Source: RGIG8597 sp045133795 (GTDB lineage Bacteria > Spirochaetota > GWE2-31-10). From it: 57,198 nt of DNA. The notes under the pieces are model-generated. The model ran no database searches. It had not been told where the DNA came from and was given only the letters and a program-made list of their open reading frames with translations. Both the position numbers and the translations under genes were made by a program. The stretch lies in the NCBI GenBank assembly GCA_045133795.1, contig JBGUUT010000072.1, positions 1 through 57,198 of the forward strand. The letters run 5' to 3'. The number at the start of each line of letters is the position of its first letter. Positions within the stretch are counted from its first letter, which is position 1. Of this stretch, positions 18,017-27,880 are shown piece by piece.

Positions 18017-20311
18017 ATGAAACGTTTGATTTTTATTTTGAGCAATATGTTTTTGTGTACATTTTGGTTTTGGAGTGCACCTTTATATAAAACCGATGTT
18101 ATTACAATTACGGATTTAAGTGTTCGGGAAAAAAACGAAACTGCATCATACAGAGCATGGCTTGAAGGTGACAGCCTTTGTTCTGATTATAACGGCGAAA
18201 ATATTCGCAAAAAAGTAAATCGAGTTTCAGATGAGTTTCCAGAATTATCAACCGGCTATCCGATGATTGATATGCTTTATGCTTTGGCAATGGAAGAAGT
18301 ACAACAAGATATTAACCAGAACGGTTTTTTTACAGCCGGAGCTGAATGGAATCAGGCTTGGACTCGTGATATGTCGTATGCTATATGGCTTTCTTTGGCT
18401 GTTCCTTTTAATAAAGTTTCTATAGATTCATTAAGAACACGAATTTTTAATGATAAGATTTTACAGGATACAGGTACCGGTGGCAGTTATCCGTGCAGTA
18501 GCGATAGAGTAGTTTGGTTGATTGCTGCGTATGAAACAGCTTTACTTGCCGGTAATCCGGATTTTTATAAAGAAGTTTATGAAGTAGGAAAAAATACATT
18601 ACTTCAAGATTTGGAAATTATCTATGATAAAGAAAGAAAACTTTATCGAGGTGAAGAGTCTTTCTTGGATTGGCGAGAACAAACATATCCTCGCTGGATG
18701 AAACCTGCGGATATTGCAGAATCTTTTTCTTCCGGAACAAATGTGGTTCATTATGCGGCATTGGAAATACTTGCGAAGATGGCGGAGTCTTTAGGAAAAA
18801 AAGATGACAGCGTAATGTGGAAAAATTATGCCGCAGAACTAAAAGAAGGTTTAAATAAGGAATTGTGGTGTGAAGAACGCGGTTATTATGCGGCGTATTT
18901 GATAGACGGAGTTTTTCCGGAAAAATATGAAGGTTATGATAATTTGGGAAATGCTCTTTCCGTATTATTTGGACTTTGTGACGGGGAAAAAGCAGTTTCT
19001 ATGTTGAATTATTATAAAGCCGGAGATTACGGTCTTTCTGTAGTTACGCCGCAATTAAATCGTATTCAACCTTATCATAATGATGCAGTGTGGCCTTTCG
19101 TTCAAGGTTACAGAGCATTAGCTGCGGCTAAAGTAAAAGATTTAGAAACATTTACGGAAGAATTTTTTACCTTAATAAGAAGTGCAGCGTTGTTCGGAAC
19201 TTTCAAGGAAAATCTGGTTGCATCTACCGGAGCTAAGAAAACTCTTAAGAATTCAGACAGACAATTGTGGAGTATAGCAGCATATATCGGAATGGTTTAT
19301 CGCGGTCTTGTAGGGATTAATTTTACCGAAGCCGGAATCAAACTTACACCGGTCGTTCCGGAATCATTTAAGGCGATAGTCAGATTAAATCGATTTGCAT
19401 ATAATGAAAGTGTATTAAATTTTGAGATTCAAGGAAACGGAGCTGATGTTGCAGCCATTTATTTTGACGGCGAGAAAAAGTCTGCGGATTATGTGATTCC
19501 GGCAGATTTAAAAGGCGAACATAAAGTAACGGTTGTTCTGAAAATGGGAACAAAAGTTTCAAAGCATGAAGCTAAATATTCAGCTAAAGAAGAAATTAAA
19601 GTCGTAGAAACTGCCGGTTTTAATGAAAAGGGCAATCTTAAATGGAACGGAAAGCCGGAATCGACTTATGCCGTATTTTGTAATGGTGAAAAAATCGGAG
19701 AAACACAAGGCGTAACATTTGAAATTGAGTCTGATGATTCTCTTTGTAAAGAATATTGGGTCGGAGAAATAAAAAATGGTTTGCCGATTTTAAAAGGTGC
19801 TCCGGTATGGACAGAATCGGCAGCAGCGGTGATTTTTGCAGAAGCAGAAAAAGCTCAATTTATCGGCGGAGAATTTTCTGATAAATTACGTCCTAAAACA
19901 GCTAAACCAATTTCTGTAGAACCGGGACAACGATTTTCAAGATTGTCTTTTAACGGAAAAGGTTTTGTTGATGGTTGGGGAGCAAAAGTTGAGGATTCGA
20001 TTGAATTTACGGTGAAAAAAGTGAAAGCCGGAGATTATGTACTTGATGTACGTTATCAAAATCCGGGTCCGATAAATACCGGAGAGAAATGTGCGTTGCG
20101 AGAACTGGAAGTAAACGGTGAAAAAATTAGAATTGTTTATTTCCCTCATTCTGGAAATCCGAGAGAATGGGAGCTAACTGCCGGAATTGAAGTAAAACTA
20201 AAATCAGGTACAAATATTATTAAGCTGTATAATTCAGAACGAACAAAGAGTCAAAAGGATGTTTATGTGCCGATAAATATTGACTTATTGAGATTACGAA
20301 GAATTAGATAA
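18017..20311 (+). CDS. Secreted six-hairpin glycosidase with C-terminal carbohydrate-binding-like module
   Basis: 764-aa exported enzyme resembling glycogen-debranching/GH-type (alpha/alpha)6 proteins. After the signal peptide a six-hairpin region runs from about 60 to 430, with WNQAWTRDMSYAIWLSLA, GGSYPCSSDRVVWLIAAYE and FLDWREQTYPRW as likely active-site segments. A beta-sandwich follows. The last 150 residues (from AVIFAEAEKAQF) look like a CBM6/35-type module: GKGFVDGWGAKVEDSIEF, GDYVLDVRYQNPG, then LKSGTNIIKLYN. The start is placed at the second ATG, eight bases after GGAGG. It probably acts on exogenous oligosaccharides in the periplasm; exact linkage unknown. Confidence 0.82.
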   Translation: MKRLIFILSNMFLCTFWFWSAPLYKTDVITITDLSVREKNETASYRAWLEGDSLCSDYNGENIRKKVNRVSDEFPELSTGYPMIDMLYALAMEEVQQDINQNGFFTAGAEWNQAWTRDMSYAIWLSLAVPFNKVSIDSLRTRIFNDKILQDTGTGGSYPCSSDRVVWLIAAYETALLAGNPDFYKEVYEVGKNTLLQDLEIIYDKERKLYRGEESFLDWREQTYPRWMKPADIAESFSSGTNVVHYAALEILAKMAESLGKKDDSVMWKNYAAELKEGLNKELWCEERGYYAAYLIDGVFPEKYEGYDNLGNALSVLFGLCDGEKAVSMLNYYKAGDYGLSVVTPQLNRIQPYHNDAVWPFVQGYRALAAAKVKDLETFTEEFFTLIRSAALFGTFKENLVASTGAKKTLKNSDRQLWSIAAYIGMVYRGLVGINFTEAGIKLTPVVPESFKAIVRLNRFAYNESVLNFEIQGNGADVAAIYFDGEKKSADYVIPADLKGEHKVTVVLKMGTKVSKHEAKYSAKEEIKVVETAGFNEKGNLKWNGKPESTYAVFCNGEKIGETQGVTFEIESDDSLCKEYWVGEIKNGLPILKGAPVWTESAAAVIFAEAEKAQFIGGEFSDKLRPKTAKPISVEPGQRFSRLSFNGKGFVDGWGAKVEDSIEFTVKKVKAGDYVLDVRYQNPGPINTGEKCALRELEVNGEKIRIVYFPHSGNPREWELTAGIEVKLKSGTNIIKLYNSERTKSQKDVYVPINIDLLRLRRIR

Positions 20312-20356
20312 ATATGGCGTGTTGATTTTTGTTACCTTTTTTGTTATTGTTTGGCT

Positions 20357-21223
20357 ATGCTAGAAGATAAGTACTTGATAAAGATTAATAAATTTATTCA
20401 AGATATGCCTCCGTTGTCGGTATCTGTATCTAGAATTTTGGAATTATCAAAAAATCCGAAAGTAGATGCAAAGATGTTAAATGATGTCATATCCGTAGAT
20501 CCCGTATTGACCGGAAGAGTTTTGAAACTTGCAAATTCGGCGTATTATTCTTTGCCTAACCGTGTTACATCTTTGGTTCGTGCAATAGTAATGCTTGGAA
20601 TTAACACAATTAAGAATTTGGTTATATCTACAGGTGTTATATTTGCAGTAAATCAGAAAGTTAATGAGACCGGTGCTTTGGATATGAAGTCTTTTTGGCG
20701 GCATTCTGTGGGGGTCGGAGTTTTAGCTAAATTTCTGGCTTTGAAGCAAAATGTAGATTCAAAGCTGGTTGAAGAATATTTTGTTGCCGGACTGTTGCAT
20801 GATATAGGGAAATTACCGTTTGATTTTGTGATAGCGGAAGGATATAAGAATATTATAGAAATTTCGCAAAAGAATAAAATCCCGTTACATCAAGTAGAGT
20901 CTCGGTATTTAGGAATAAATCATGCAGAATTGGGTGAACGAATTGTTAATTTGTGGAAATTGCCTACTAATTTGCGTGAGACAATTATTTTTCATCATCA
21001 TATAGATGAGGTTCAGCCTCAATTTAAAAGATTAGTATCTACGGTTGTTATTGCGAATGAGATTTCTAACAAAATATGGGGCGGTTCATCCGGAGATTAT
21101 GCTGTAGATAATGATATTTCTGAAATGCTTAAAGTGACCGGACTTAATGAAAATGATTTGAATGAGGCCGTGCTTAATGCAGATGCAGGAGTAAAAAAAG
21201 CTGAAGTTTTTCTGAATATTTAA
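20357..21223 (+). CDS. HDOD-domain signalling protein
   Basis: 288-aa cytoplasmic HDOD protein, a catalytically altered relative of HD phosphohydrolases usually found in signalling. The domain covers nearly the whole chain, with the pattern ISVDPVLTGRVLKLANSAYYSLP, then AIVMLGINTIKNLVIS. LLHDIGKLPFD keeps the HD pair. Such proteins occur next to c-di-GMP and chemotaxis genes, but the function is rarely known. The start is ambiguous: ATG at 20357 is taken; a TTG two codons earlier is possible, and neither has a clear Shine-Dalgarno. It lies 45 nt after the glycosidase and 19 nt before the MBL-fold gene. Confidence 0.88.
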   Translation: MLEDKYLIKINKFIQDMPPLSVSVSRILELSKNPKVDAKMLNDVISVDPVLTGRVLKLANSAYYSLPNRVTSLVRAIVMLGINTIKNLVISTGVIFAVNQKVNETGALDMKSFWRHSVGVGVLAKFLALKQNVDSKLVEEYFVAGLLHDIGKLPFDFVIAEGYKNIIEISQKNKIPLHQVESRYLGINHAELGERIVNLWKLPTNLRETIIFHHHIDEVQPQFKRLVSTVVIANEISNKIWGGSSGDYAVDNDISEMLKVTGLNENDLNEAVLNADAGVKKAEVFLNI

Positions 21224-21242
21224 CAAAGCAGAGGAGTAAAAC

Positions 21243-22139
21243 ATGTTTGGTGTAAAGTTCTGGGGTGTAAGAGGGTCGATTCCGGTGCCGGGAGTAGAAA
21301 CATCAAAATATGGAGGAAATACTGCAACTATTCAGATTTTAACGGATATACCGGATTACCAGATTATTGTAGATTTAGGTACCGGTGTAAGAGGCTTAGG
21401 AAATGCATTGTTAAAAGATCCTTCAGTAAAAAAGCCAATAAAATCTCACATTTTTTTATCTCATACTCACTGGGATCACATAATGGGGTTACCTTTTTTT
21501 GCACCGATTTATATGCCGTCAACGGAAATGGATATTTACGGTCCGGTTTCGTTTGGAAATTCTTTGGAACAGATTGTCGGCGGGCAAATGAATTATGAGC
21601 ATTTTCCTGTTAATTTTTCTCAACTTGAATGTATTACTCGTTACCATGAATTAAAAGAAGGCTCTTTGGATTTGCCCGGTGGAGTAAAAGTAAGTTTTAT
21701 TTATGTAAATCATCCGATTTTATGTTTGGGATATCGTTTTGAATATCAAGGCAAAGCGATTTGTACGTGTTTTGACCATGAACCGTACCGTAATTTGTTT
21801 GCAGATGATCCGGAAAATTGTGAAGAAGGTGAAATAACAGCTCAAATGAGTAATGAACGCATAAAGAATTTCTTTAAGAATGCGGACATATTAATTCATG
21901 ATGCTCAATATACGGAAAAAGAGTTTCCTAAGTTTTACGGATGGGGACATTCAACTTTTAAATATGCTATAGAACAGTCTTTAGGCTGTGGAGTTAAACA
22001 GCTTTTATTTTTTCATCATGATCCGGGAAGGTCTGATGAAAAATTAGATGCATTAAAAAGAATGTGCGATAAATATATTAATAATAAAGGTAAATTGCAC
22101 GCAATGCCGGCTTATGAAGGATTGGAAATTTTTCTATGA
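21243..22139 (+). CDS. MBL-fold metal-dependent hydrolase
   Basis: 298-aa cytoplasmic metallo-beta-lactamase-fold protein. It opens with KFWGVRGSIPVPG and GGNTATIQI, typical of a PhnP/RNase Z-like subgroup. The dimetal-binding motif is HTHWDH, with further ligands in FDHEPY, LIHDAQY and FHHDPGR. Substrate unknown; relatives hydrolyse phosphodiesters. The ATG has GAGGAG upstream. Its last codon overlaps the dnaE start (ATGA), so the two are translated together. Confidence 0.88.
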   Translation: MFGVKFWGVRGSIPVPGVETSKYGGNTATIQILTDIPDYQIIVDLGTGVRGLGNALLKDPSVKKPIKSHIFLSHTHWDHIMGLPFFAPIYMPSTEMDIYGPVSFGNSLEQIVGGQMNYEHFPVNFSQLECITRYHELKEGSLDLPGGVKVSFIYVNHPILCLGYRFEYQGKAICTCFDHEPYRNLFADDPENCEEGEITAQMSNERIKNFFKNADILIHDAQYTEKEFPKFYGWGHSTFKYAIEQSLGCGVKQLLFFHHDPGRSDEKLDALKRMCDKYINNKGKLHAMPAYEGLEIFL

Positions 22140-25100
22140 AATATAATTTTGTACATTTACATAATCATACGGAATACTCACTTTTGGATGGGATGATTAG
22201 AATTCCGGAAATGGTACAACGAGCTAAAGAGCTTGGAATGGATTCCGTAGCAATTACCGACCACGGAAATATGTTCGGTGTTGTGGAATTTTATAAAGCA
22301 TGTAAGTCCGCCGGGATAAAGCCGATTATCGGTTCTGAATTTTATATGACATCCGGTTCTCGTTTTGATAAGGATAAACATCGCTATCATTTAATTCTTC
22401 TGGCAAAAAATTATGAAGGTTTTCTAAATCTTATAACTTTAAACTCTATCGGTTTTACGGAAGGTTATTATTATAAACCTCGTATTGACCGGGAAGCCCT
22501 TGAAAAATATCATGAAAATCTTATTTGTTTATCTGCATGTATCGGTGGTGAAATTCCGCAGGCATTGTTGGAAGGTGAAATTGAAAAGGCAGAAGAGACA
22601 GCTTGTTATTTCAGAGATTTATTCGGTAACGGAAACTTTTTTATAGAGCTTCAATATCACGGACTTGAAGAAGAACAAAAAGTTTTACCGATGTTGGCTG
22701 AAATATCGAAAAAATGCAAGATTCCGATGGTTGCCACAAACGATGCTCACTATTTAAATAAAGATGACGCTTTTACTCATGAAGTTTTACTTTGTATCGG
22801 AACTAAAAAGACTATTTCTGATGAAAAGAGAATGCGATTCGGAAGCAACGAATTTTATTTTAAATCAGAAGAAGAAATGGAAAAAATATTCGGTAATATT
22901 CCATCCAGTTTATCGAATACTCATGTAATTGCGGAACAATGTAATGTAGAAATTTCTTTTCCCGGACCTACGCTTCCTAAGTTCCCGGTTCCGGACGGAA
23001 TATTTTCGGAAGATGAGATTATTGCAAAGTTTCAGGAAAAAAAGGCGATTCAGGAAGCTCCGGATTTTGACGCTGCGAATAAGCGTTCTGATGATGAACT
23101 TTTACGATTGGCAAAAGAAGAGTTGTATCTTTATAAAATAACGAATGACGGAATAATTGAACGTTATGGGGAAAATCCCGGCGATGTCGTAATGGAGCGA
23201 ATGAAAGATGAATTAAAAATTATTTGCGGTATGCAGTTCCCCGGATATTTTTTAATTGTTTGGGATTATATCAAGCACGCTCGTGACAACGGAATCTGGG
23301 TAGGGCCGGGACGAGGTTCCGGAGCCGGAAGTATTGTTGCGTATGCTTTGGGAATTACTAATATTGACCCGTTGAAATATGATTTACTGTTTGAACGTTT
23401 TTTAAATCCTGACCGTATCAGTATGCCCGATTTTGATGTGGATTTTTGTGAAGAGCGTCGCGGTGAAGTTCTTGATTATGTAGTAGATAAATACGGTCGT
23501 GAAAAAGTAAGTAATATTATTACTTTCGGAAAAATGAAAGCAAAGCTTGTTGTTCGTGATGTTGGGCGTGTTCTTGAAATTCCGCTTCAAAGAATTAATC
23601 AAATCGGGAAAATGATTCCTGATGCGGGGAAAACTTTACTTGATAAAATGAAATTGCCTGAAGGGGCTGAGCTTAAAGATATTTACGAAAACGGAACGCA
23701 AGAAGAAAAGCAATTACTTCAAATGTCTATTCAACTTGAAGGTTTGACAAGACAGACCGGAGTTCATGCGTGTGGTGTTGTAATCGGAAAAGAAAGAATA
23801 ACTAATTATGTTCCGATGCAGATTGTCAAAGATGAAAAAGAAAATTCTGCAAAAAAAGATGAGAATTATGTTGTAACAACTCAATTTCCCGGACCGCAAT
23901 TGGAAGAGTGCGGTCTTGTAAAAATGGACTTTTTGGGATTAAAAACTTTGACTCTTCAGCGAAATTGTCTGGAGTTATTGAGTAAAGAAGGAATTAAGTT
24001 TAATTTAGATAAAGTTCCTTTGAATGATGAAAAAGCAATGGAATTATTTTCTCGCGGTGATACAGTTGCTGTTTTTCAGTTTGAAAGTCCCGGAATGCGA
24101 AAACATTTGAGTGCGTTAAAACCGTCTCGATTTGAAGATCTTGTTGCGATGAATGCTTTATATCGTCCGGGACCTATGGATTATATTCCGCAATTTATTA
24201 AGCGAAAGCTCGGCGAAGAGGAAATTGCTTACGACCATCCGATGATGGAGACGTATTTAAAAGATACATACGGAATTACTGTTTATCAGGAACAGGTAAT
24301 GCTTTTAAGCCGTACATTAGCCGGTTTTACTCGTGGTGAAGCAGATACTTTGCGTAAAGCCATGGGAAAAAAACAGATTAAAGTAATGGATAAGCTTAAA
24401 ATTAAGTTTAAAGACGGTTGTTTGGCAAAGGAAGAATTTGTCAACGGTTGTGCCGGTAATGATCCGGAAAAATTGATTGATAAAATTTGGGACGACTGGA
24501 CTGCGTTTGCTTCTTATGCGTTTAACAAAAGTCATGCGGTTTGTTATGCTTATGTAGCATATCAGTGTGGTTATTTAAAAGCTCATTATCCGGTACATTT
24601 TATGGCGGCGGTTTTATCTTCGGAAATTCGTGACCCGGCTAAAATCTCTTTTTATATTAATCACAGTCGTGAAATCGGTATAAAAGTTTTACCGCCGGAT
24701 GTGAATAATTCGGATGTGAAGTTTACCGTTAATAACGGTTCAATTGTTTATGCTTTAAACGGTATCAAAGGTGTAGGAGAAATAGCAGCTTTTAGTATTG
24801 TAGAAGCTCGTAAAAAAGTCGGAAAATTTAAAGATTTAGCTCACTTTTTGGAAAATGTAGATTTACGAGTTGTAAATAAAGCTGTCGTTGATGTTTTGAT
24901 TCGTGTCGGGGCGTTTGATACGTTCGGGCAAAAACGTAAGTGGATGAGTGAAAACTTAGAATCTTTGTTAAATGACGCCCAACAGCTTCAAGAAGACGAA
25001 CGTCGAGGACAGATGGGGTTGTTTGATTTCGGTGAGATGACAAAAGATTCTCCGCTGGAAGGTGTAGATGCAGAAGAGTGGGATGAAGATTACAGATTAT

Positions 25101-25729
25101 TTGAAGAACGTGATATTTTAGGTTTTTTTGTTACGGGAAGTCCTTTAGATAAATATAAATCTTTTATAAAAGAACATTGTCAGTATGATTCAAAATCTAT
25201 TAAAACGTTAAAAATAAAAGGTTTCAGTGCAACTGCTACTATTGCGGGAATTGTAGATTCGGTGAAAGTTAAAAAGAATGATTCCGGAGAAAATTGGGCT
25301 TTAGTAACGATTTCGGATAATTACGGAACTTTTGAAGTTATGGTATATAAAAAACAATATGAAGAGTTTTCTTTTTTATTGGAATTAAAAAAGATTGTTT
25401 ATCTTAAATTGTTTTGTAGGAAACGAGGGGGAAATCAGCTTTCATTCAGTGTTGATACTGTGGAAGATTTAAGCCAGAAGCGTTTCGGTGAAGTTACTGA
25501 ATGTCATGTTTATTTAAGAAATGACGTAGCATCAGAAAAAGAACTCGAAGATTTTCGTGATGATATAAATAGGGTGCCGGGAACATTAAAACTATTGTTT
25601 CATTTAAAAGATAATTTTGACAGAGAGCATGTTTTGCGTGCAAAAGGTTATACTATGCCTAAAGATCAAGATTTTGCGAAAATGCTTGAAACAAAATATC
25701 ATTTTATTAATAAAATACGTTTATTATAA
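22136..25729 (+). CDS. dnaE: DNA polymerase III alpha subunit
   Basis: 1197-aa replicative polymerase. The N-terminal PHP domain opens with HLHNHTEYSLLDG, followed by DHGNMFG. The catalytic centre shows GPGRGSGAGSIVAYALGI and PDFDVDF, which carries the metal-binding aspartates. Further on are YQEQVM and the helix-hairpin-helix segment NGIKGVGEIA. A clamp-binding QMGLF lies near residue 960, and an OB-fold begins around 1020. It lacks the built-in proofreading domain of PolC. The start overlaps the MBL gene by four bases. It is followed after 20 nt by a small membrane protein gene and then a terminator. Confidence 0.97.
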   Translation: MKYNFVHLHNHTEYSLLDGMIRIPEMVQRAKELGMDSVAITDHGNMFGVVEFYKACKSAGIKPIIGSEFYMTSGSRFDKDKHRYHLILLAKNYEGFLNLITLNSIGFTEGYYYKPRIDREALEKYHENLICLSACIGGEIPQALLEGEIEKAEETACYFRDLFGNGNFFIELQYHGLEEEQKVLPMLAEISKKCKIPMVATNDAHYLNKDDAFTHEVLLCIGTKKTISDEKRMRFGSNEFYFKSEEEMEKIFGNIPSSLSNTHVIAEQCNVEISFPGPTLPKFPVPDGIFSEDEIIAKFQEKKAIQEAPDFDAANKRSDDELLRLAKEELYLYKITNDGIIERYGENPGDVVMERMKDELKIICGMQFPGYFLIVWDYIKHARDNGIWVGPGRGSGAGSIVAYALGITNIDPLKYDLLFERFLNPDRISMPDFDVDFCEERRGEVLDYVVDKYGREKVSNIITFGKMKAKLVVRDVGRVLEIPLQRINQIGKMIPDAGKTLLDKMKLPEGAELKDIYENGTQEEKQLLQMSIQLEGLTRQTGVHACGVVIGKERITNYVPMQIVKDEKENSAKKDENYVVTTQFPGPQLEECGLVKMDFLGLKTLTLQRNCLELLSKEGIKFNLDKVPLNDEKAMELFSRGDTVAVFQFESPGMRKHLSALKPSRFEDLVAMNALYRPGPMDYIPQFIKRKLGEEEIAYDHPMMETYLKDTYGITVYQEQVMLLSRTLAGFTRGEADTLRKAMGKKQIKVMDKLKIKFKDGCLAKEEFVNGCAGNDPEKLIDKIWDDWTAFASYAFNKSHAVCYAYVAYQCGYLKAHYPVHFMAAVLSSEIRDPAKISFYINHSREIGIKVLPPDVNNSDVKFTVNNGSIVYALNGIKGVGEIAAFSIVEARKKVGKFKDLAHFLENVDLRVVNKAVVDVLIRVGAFDTFGQKRKWMSENLESLLNDAQQLQEDERRGQMGLFDFGEMTKDSPLEGVDAEEWDEDYRLFEERDILGFFVTGSPLDKYKSFIKEHCQYDSKSIKTLKIKGFSATATIAGIVDSVKVKKNDSGENWALVTISDNYGTFEVMVYKKQYEEFSFLLELKKIVYLKLFCRKRGGNQLSFSVDTVEDLSQKRFGEVTECHVYLRNDVASEKELEDFRDDINRVPGTLKLLFHLKDNFDREHVLRAKGYTMPKDQDFAKMLETKYHFINKIRLL

Positions 25730-25749
25730 TTCTAAATAAGGAGTTTAAA

Positions 25750-26019
25750 ATGGGATTTAAGAAAAATCAAACGCCAAAACAAACGGTAGAGTTAACAAAA
25801 AAAGAATTGATTGATATTGTAAAGGATACGGTAGCACAGCAACTTTCTGTTTATGACAAAAAACAAAAAAGAGCACGTGCAGCGTCTTTAATCGGTAGAG
25901 TTTTTAGATTATTGATAATCAGTGCTGTAATGGCAGTAATAGCTCATATTTTTCCGTTATTGTCTTCTAACGAAGAAATTGATGAAACTGTAGAAGATGA
26001 TGAGACAATCTCTGTTTAA
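25750..26019 (+). CDS. Small single-pass membrane protein
   Basis: 89-aa protein of unknown function. A basic, Lys/Gln-rich N-terminal half (with a predicted helix KKELIDIVKDTVAQQLSVYDKK) precedes one membrane segment around residues 52-70 (FRLLIISAVMAVIAHIFPLL) and a very acidic tail. The charge pattern suggests the N-terminus stays in the cytoplasm. It has a good AAGGAG and lies between dnaE and a terminator, so it is the last gene of that transcript. Confidence 0.7.
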   Translation: MGFKKNQTPKQTVELTKKELIDIVKDTVAQQLSVYDKKQKRARAASLIGRVFRLLIISAVMAVIAHIFPLLSSNEEIDETVEDDETISV

Positions 26020-26065
26020 TAAAATTTGAATATTATTTTTATTATTAATAATCGCAGCAGCGAAT

Positions 26066-26094
26066 ATACCTCCTGAAAATCGGGAGGTATTTTT
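26066..26094 (+). terminator. Intrinsic terminator after dnaE operon
   Basis: ATACCTCC (26066-26073) / GGAGGTAT (26083-26090) with a 9-nt loop, then TTTT. Confidence 0.85.
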
Positions 26095-26122
26095 AAAATT
26101 GTGAATATAATTGGAATATCTT

Positions 26123-27805
26123 ATGAAAAATAAAAAATCAGAAAAAGTAAAAAAAGAGCGTGTTTTTTTCTTTGTGTATATTGCATTGTTAATTTTTAGC
26201 GTTATTTTTCTAGAAATATTATTGAGACTTGTCGGTTTTGGAATTGATACGAAACCGTTTCACAAGGTAAAAATCAACGGCGTAAATTATTATCGAGACA
26301 ATACTTCTTTTATTAATAAATATTATCCGTCATCATCAAAACAAATAAAGACGGAAGAAAAGAATCTTTTTCCGGTGAAAAAAACTTCCGGCAAAATACG
26401 TGGTTTTGTGGTCGGAGGTTCAACTGCACAAGGTTATCCTTATACGTCGAATCAAAGTTTCAGTGCAATGTTGCAACGCTCGCTTATTGACGCAAATATG
26501 GGAAAGTCTGCAGAAGTTATCAATATGGGCTACAGTGCGATGAGTTCGTATTATGTTGCGGATGTTGCAAAGAAGATTCTCAAATATGAGCCGGATTTTT
26601 TGCTGATTTATGCCGGACACAATGAATATTACGGAACAATCAGTGCTATGTCCGGACAAAGTCACAACGGACGAAAAAATTATTTATTGCTAAAAGAATT
26701 TCGTTTGTTTCAGCTTTTTGATAAATTACTTCATTTTAAATCTGCATCAAACGGCGGCAAGACGTTAATGGATAGACAGTTTGCCGGAGCTGCATTTGTA
26801 CAAAATGAAGAGAAAGACCGAGAAATTGCAAAAAACTTTGTCAGCAATATAAATGAAGTAGTAAAGTTGTATGCAAAGAAAAATATTCCGGTGATAATTT
26901 ATGAACCGGTTTCAAATTTATTTGATATGCCGCCGTTTGCCGGTAAAGATGATGATAAATATAAATCTTTAGTCAAAAGAAGTCTTGTTGCATTAGAAAA
27001 CGGCGATGAAAATGAGATAAAGGCTTGCAGAGAACAGGGAAAAAAATATCAAGATAATGCGAATCTTGCATATTTGGAAGCTGTTTATCAAACAAGAGGT
27101 GACGAAGATTCATATTTGCAATTGATAAAAGCAAAAGACCGCGACTGTATACCGTTCAGAGCTCGCAGCTTGCTTACGTTGGAATTAGAAAAAAAATGTA
27201 CGACGTCGAATTACCGAAATTTATTTTATATTCCGACTTCTATGCTTATGAGAAATGAAGGGATTCTACCGGATAATAATTTCTTTGCAGACCATTTGCA
27301 TTTCAGTGTTGCAGGAAATCGTTGGATTGCACGGCAAGCTGCAGGAGTTTTGCAAAATATTTTCAGTTTAGAAAGAGATAAAATATTTGATATTTTCGTT
27401 ATGGATAACGACGATTTTTATAAACAATTTCCGCTTTCTGAATTTGACCGTTATCGAGTGGCACGTTCAGTTTTGTCATTAGTAGAAAATGAGCCTTTTG
27501 TCTCAATGTTGATTCCGTATTATCCGGAATTTCCTATAGGAAATGAAAATATTGTCACTTCTGATTCCGGGCTTTATCGTATTATCCGTGATTGTAAGCA
27601 GGAAGATTTTTATTTAAATGCTTGTGCATATTTATTACAGAGCGGAAAATATATTTTTGCAAGAGAAGTTGCACAATCGTTTGTAAAATGTTTTCCTGCT
27701 AATGTGAAAGCTCATGATTTTCTTTCACAGAGTTTGAAATTGTTAGGTTTTGAAAAAGAAGCAGAAGAAGAAAGAAAAGTGAGTAAATGTTTATCCGGAA
27801 AATGA
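26123..27805 (+). CDS. Membrane-anchored SGNH/GDSL-type hydrolase
   Basis: 560-aa protein with a Lys-rich N-terminus and one membrane helix (about 14-37). The SGNH core has GGSTAQG (block I Ser), NMGYSAMSS (block II Gly), AGHNEYYG (block III Asn) and, much later, DHLHFSVAGN (block V Asp/His). All four catalytic blocks are visible, so it is probably an active esterase or acyltransferase facing the periplasm. A long insertion of charged helices sits between blocks III and V. The C-terminal 60 residues look like a TPR unit. The start is the ATG after a TTG four codons earlier; neither has a strong Shine-Dalgarno. Confidence 0.82.
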   Translation: MKNKKSEKVKKERVFFFVYIALLIFSVIFLEILLRLVGFGIDTKPFHKVKINGVNYYRDNTSFINKYYPSSSKQIKTEEKNLFPVKKTSGKIRGFVVGGSTAQGYPYTSNQSFSAMLQRSLIDANMGKSAEVINMGYSAMSSYYVADVAKKILKYEPDFLLIYAGHNEYYGTISAMSGQSHNGRKNYLLLKEFRLFQLFDKLLHFKSASNGGKTLMDRQFAGAAFVQNEEKDREIAKNFVSNINEVVKLYAKKNIPVIIYEPVSNLFDMPPFAGKDDDKYKSLVKRSLVALENGDENEIKACREQGKKYQDNANLAYLEAVYQTRGDEDSYLQLIKAKDRDCIPFRARSLLTLELEKKCTTSNYRNLFYIPTSMLMRNEGILPDNNFFADHLHFSVAGNRWIARQAAGVLQNIFSLERDKIFDIFVMDNDDFYKQFPLSEFDRYRVARSVLSLVENEPFVSMLIPYYPEFPIGNENIVTSDSGLYRIIRDCKQEDFYLNACAYLLQSGKYIFAREVAQSFVKCFPANVKAHDFLSQSLKLLGFEKEAEEERKVSKCLSGK

Positions 27806-27880
27806 TATTAATCTTTTTTGAAAAATGTCGATTTTTTTTAAAGGCAATTTGTAATTAGTTTTGATAAGTGGAGAAAATAG

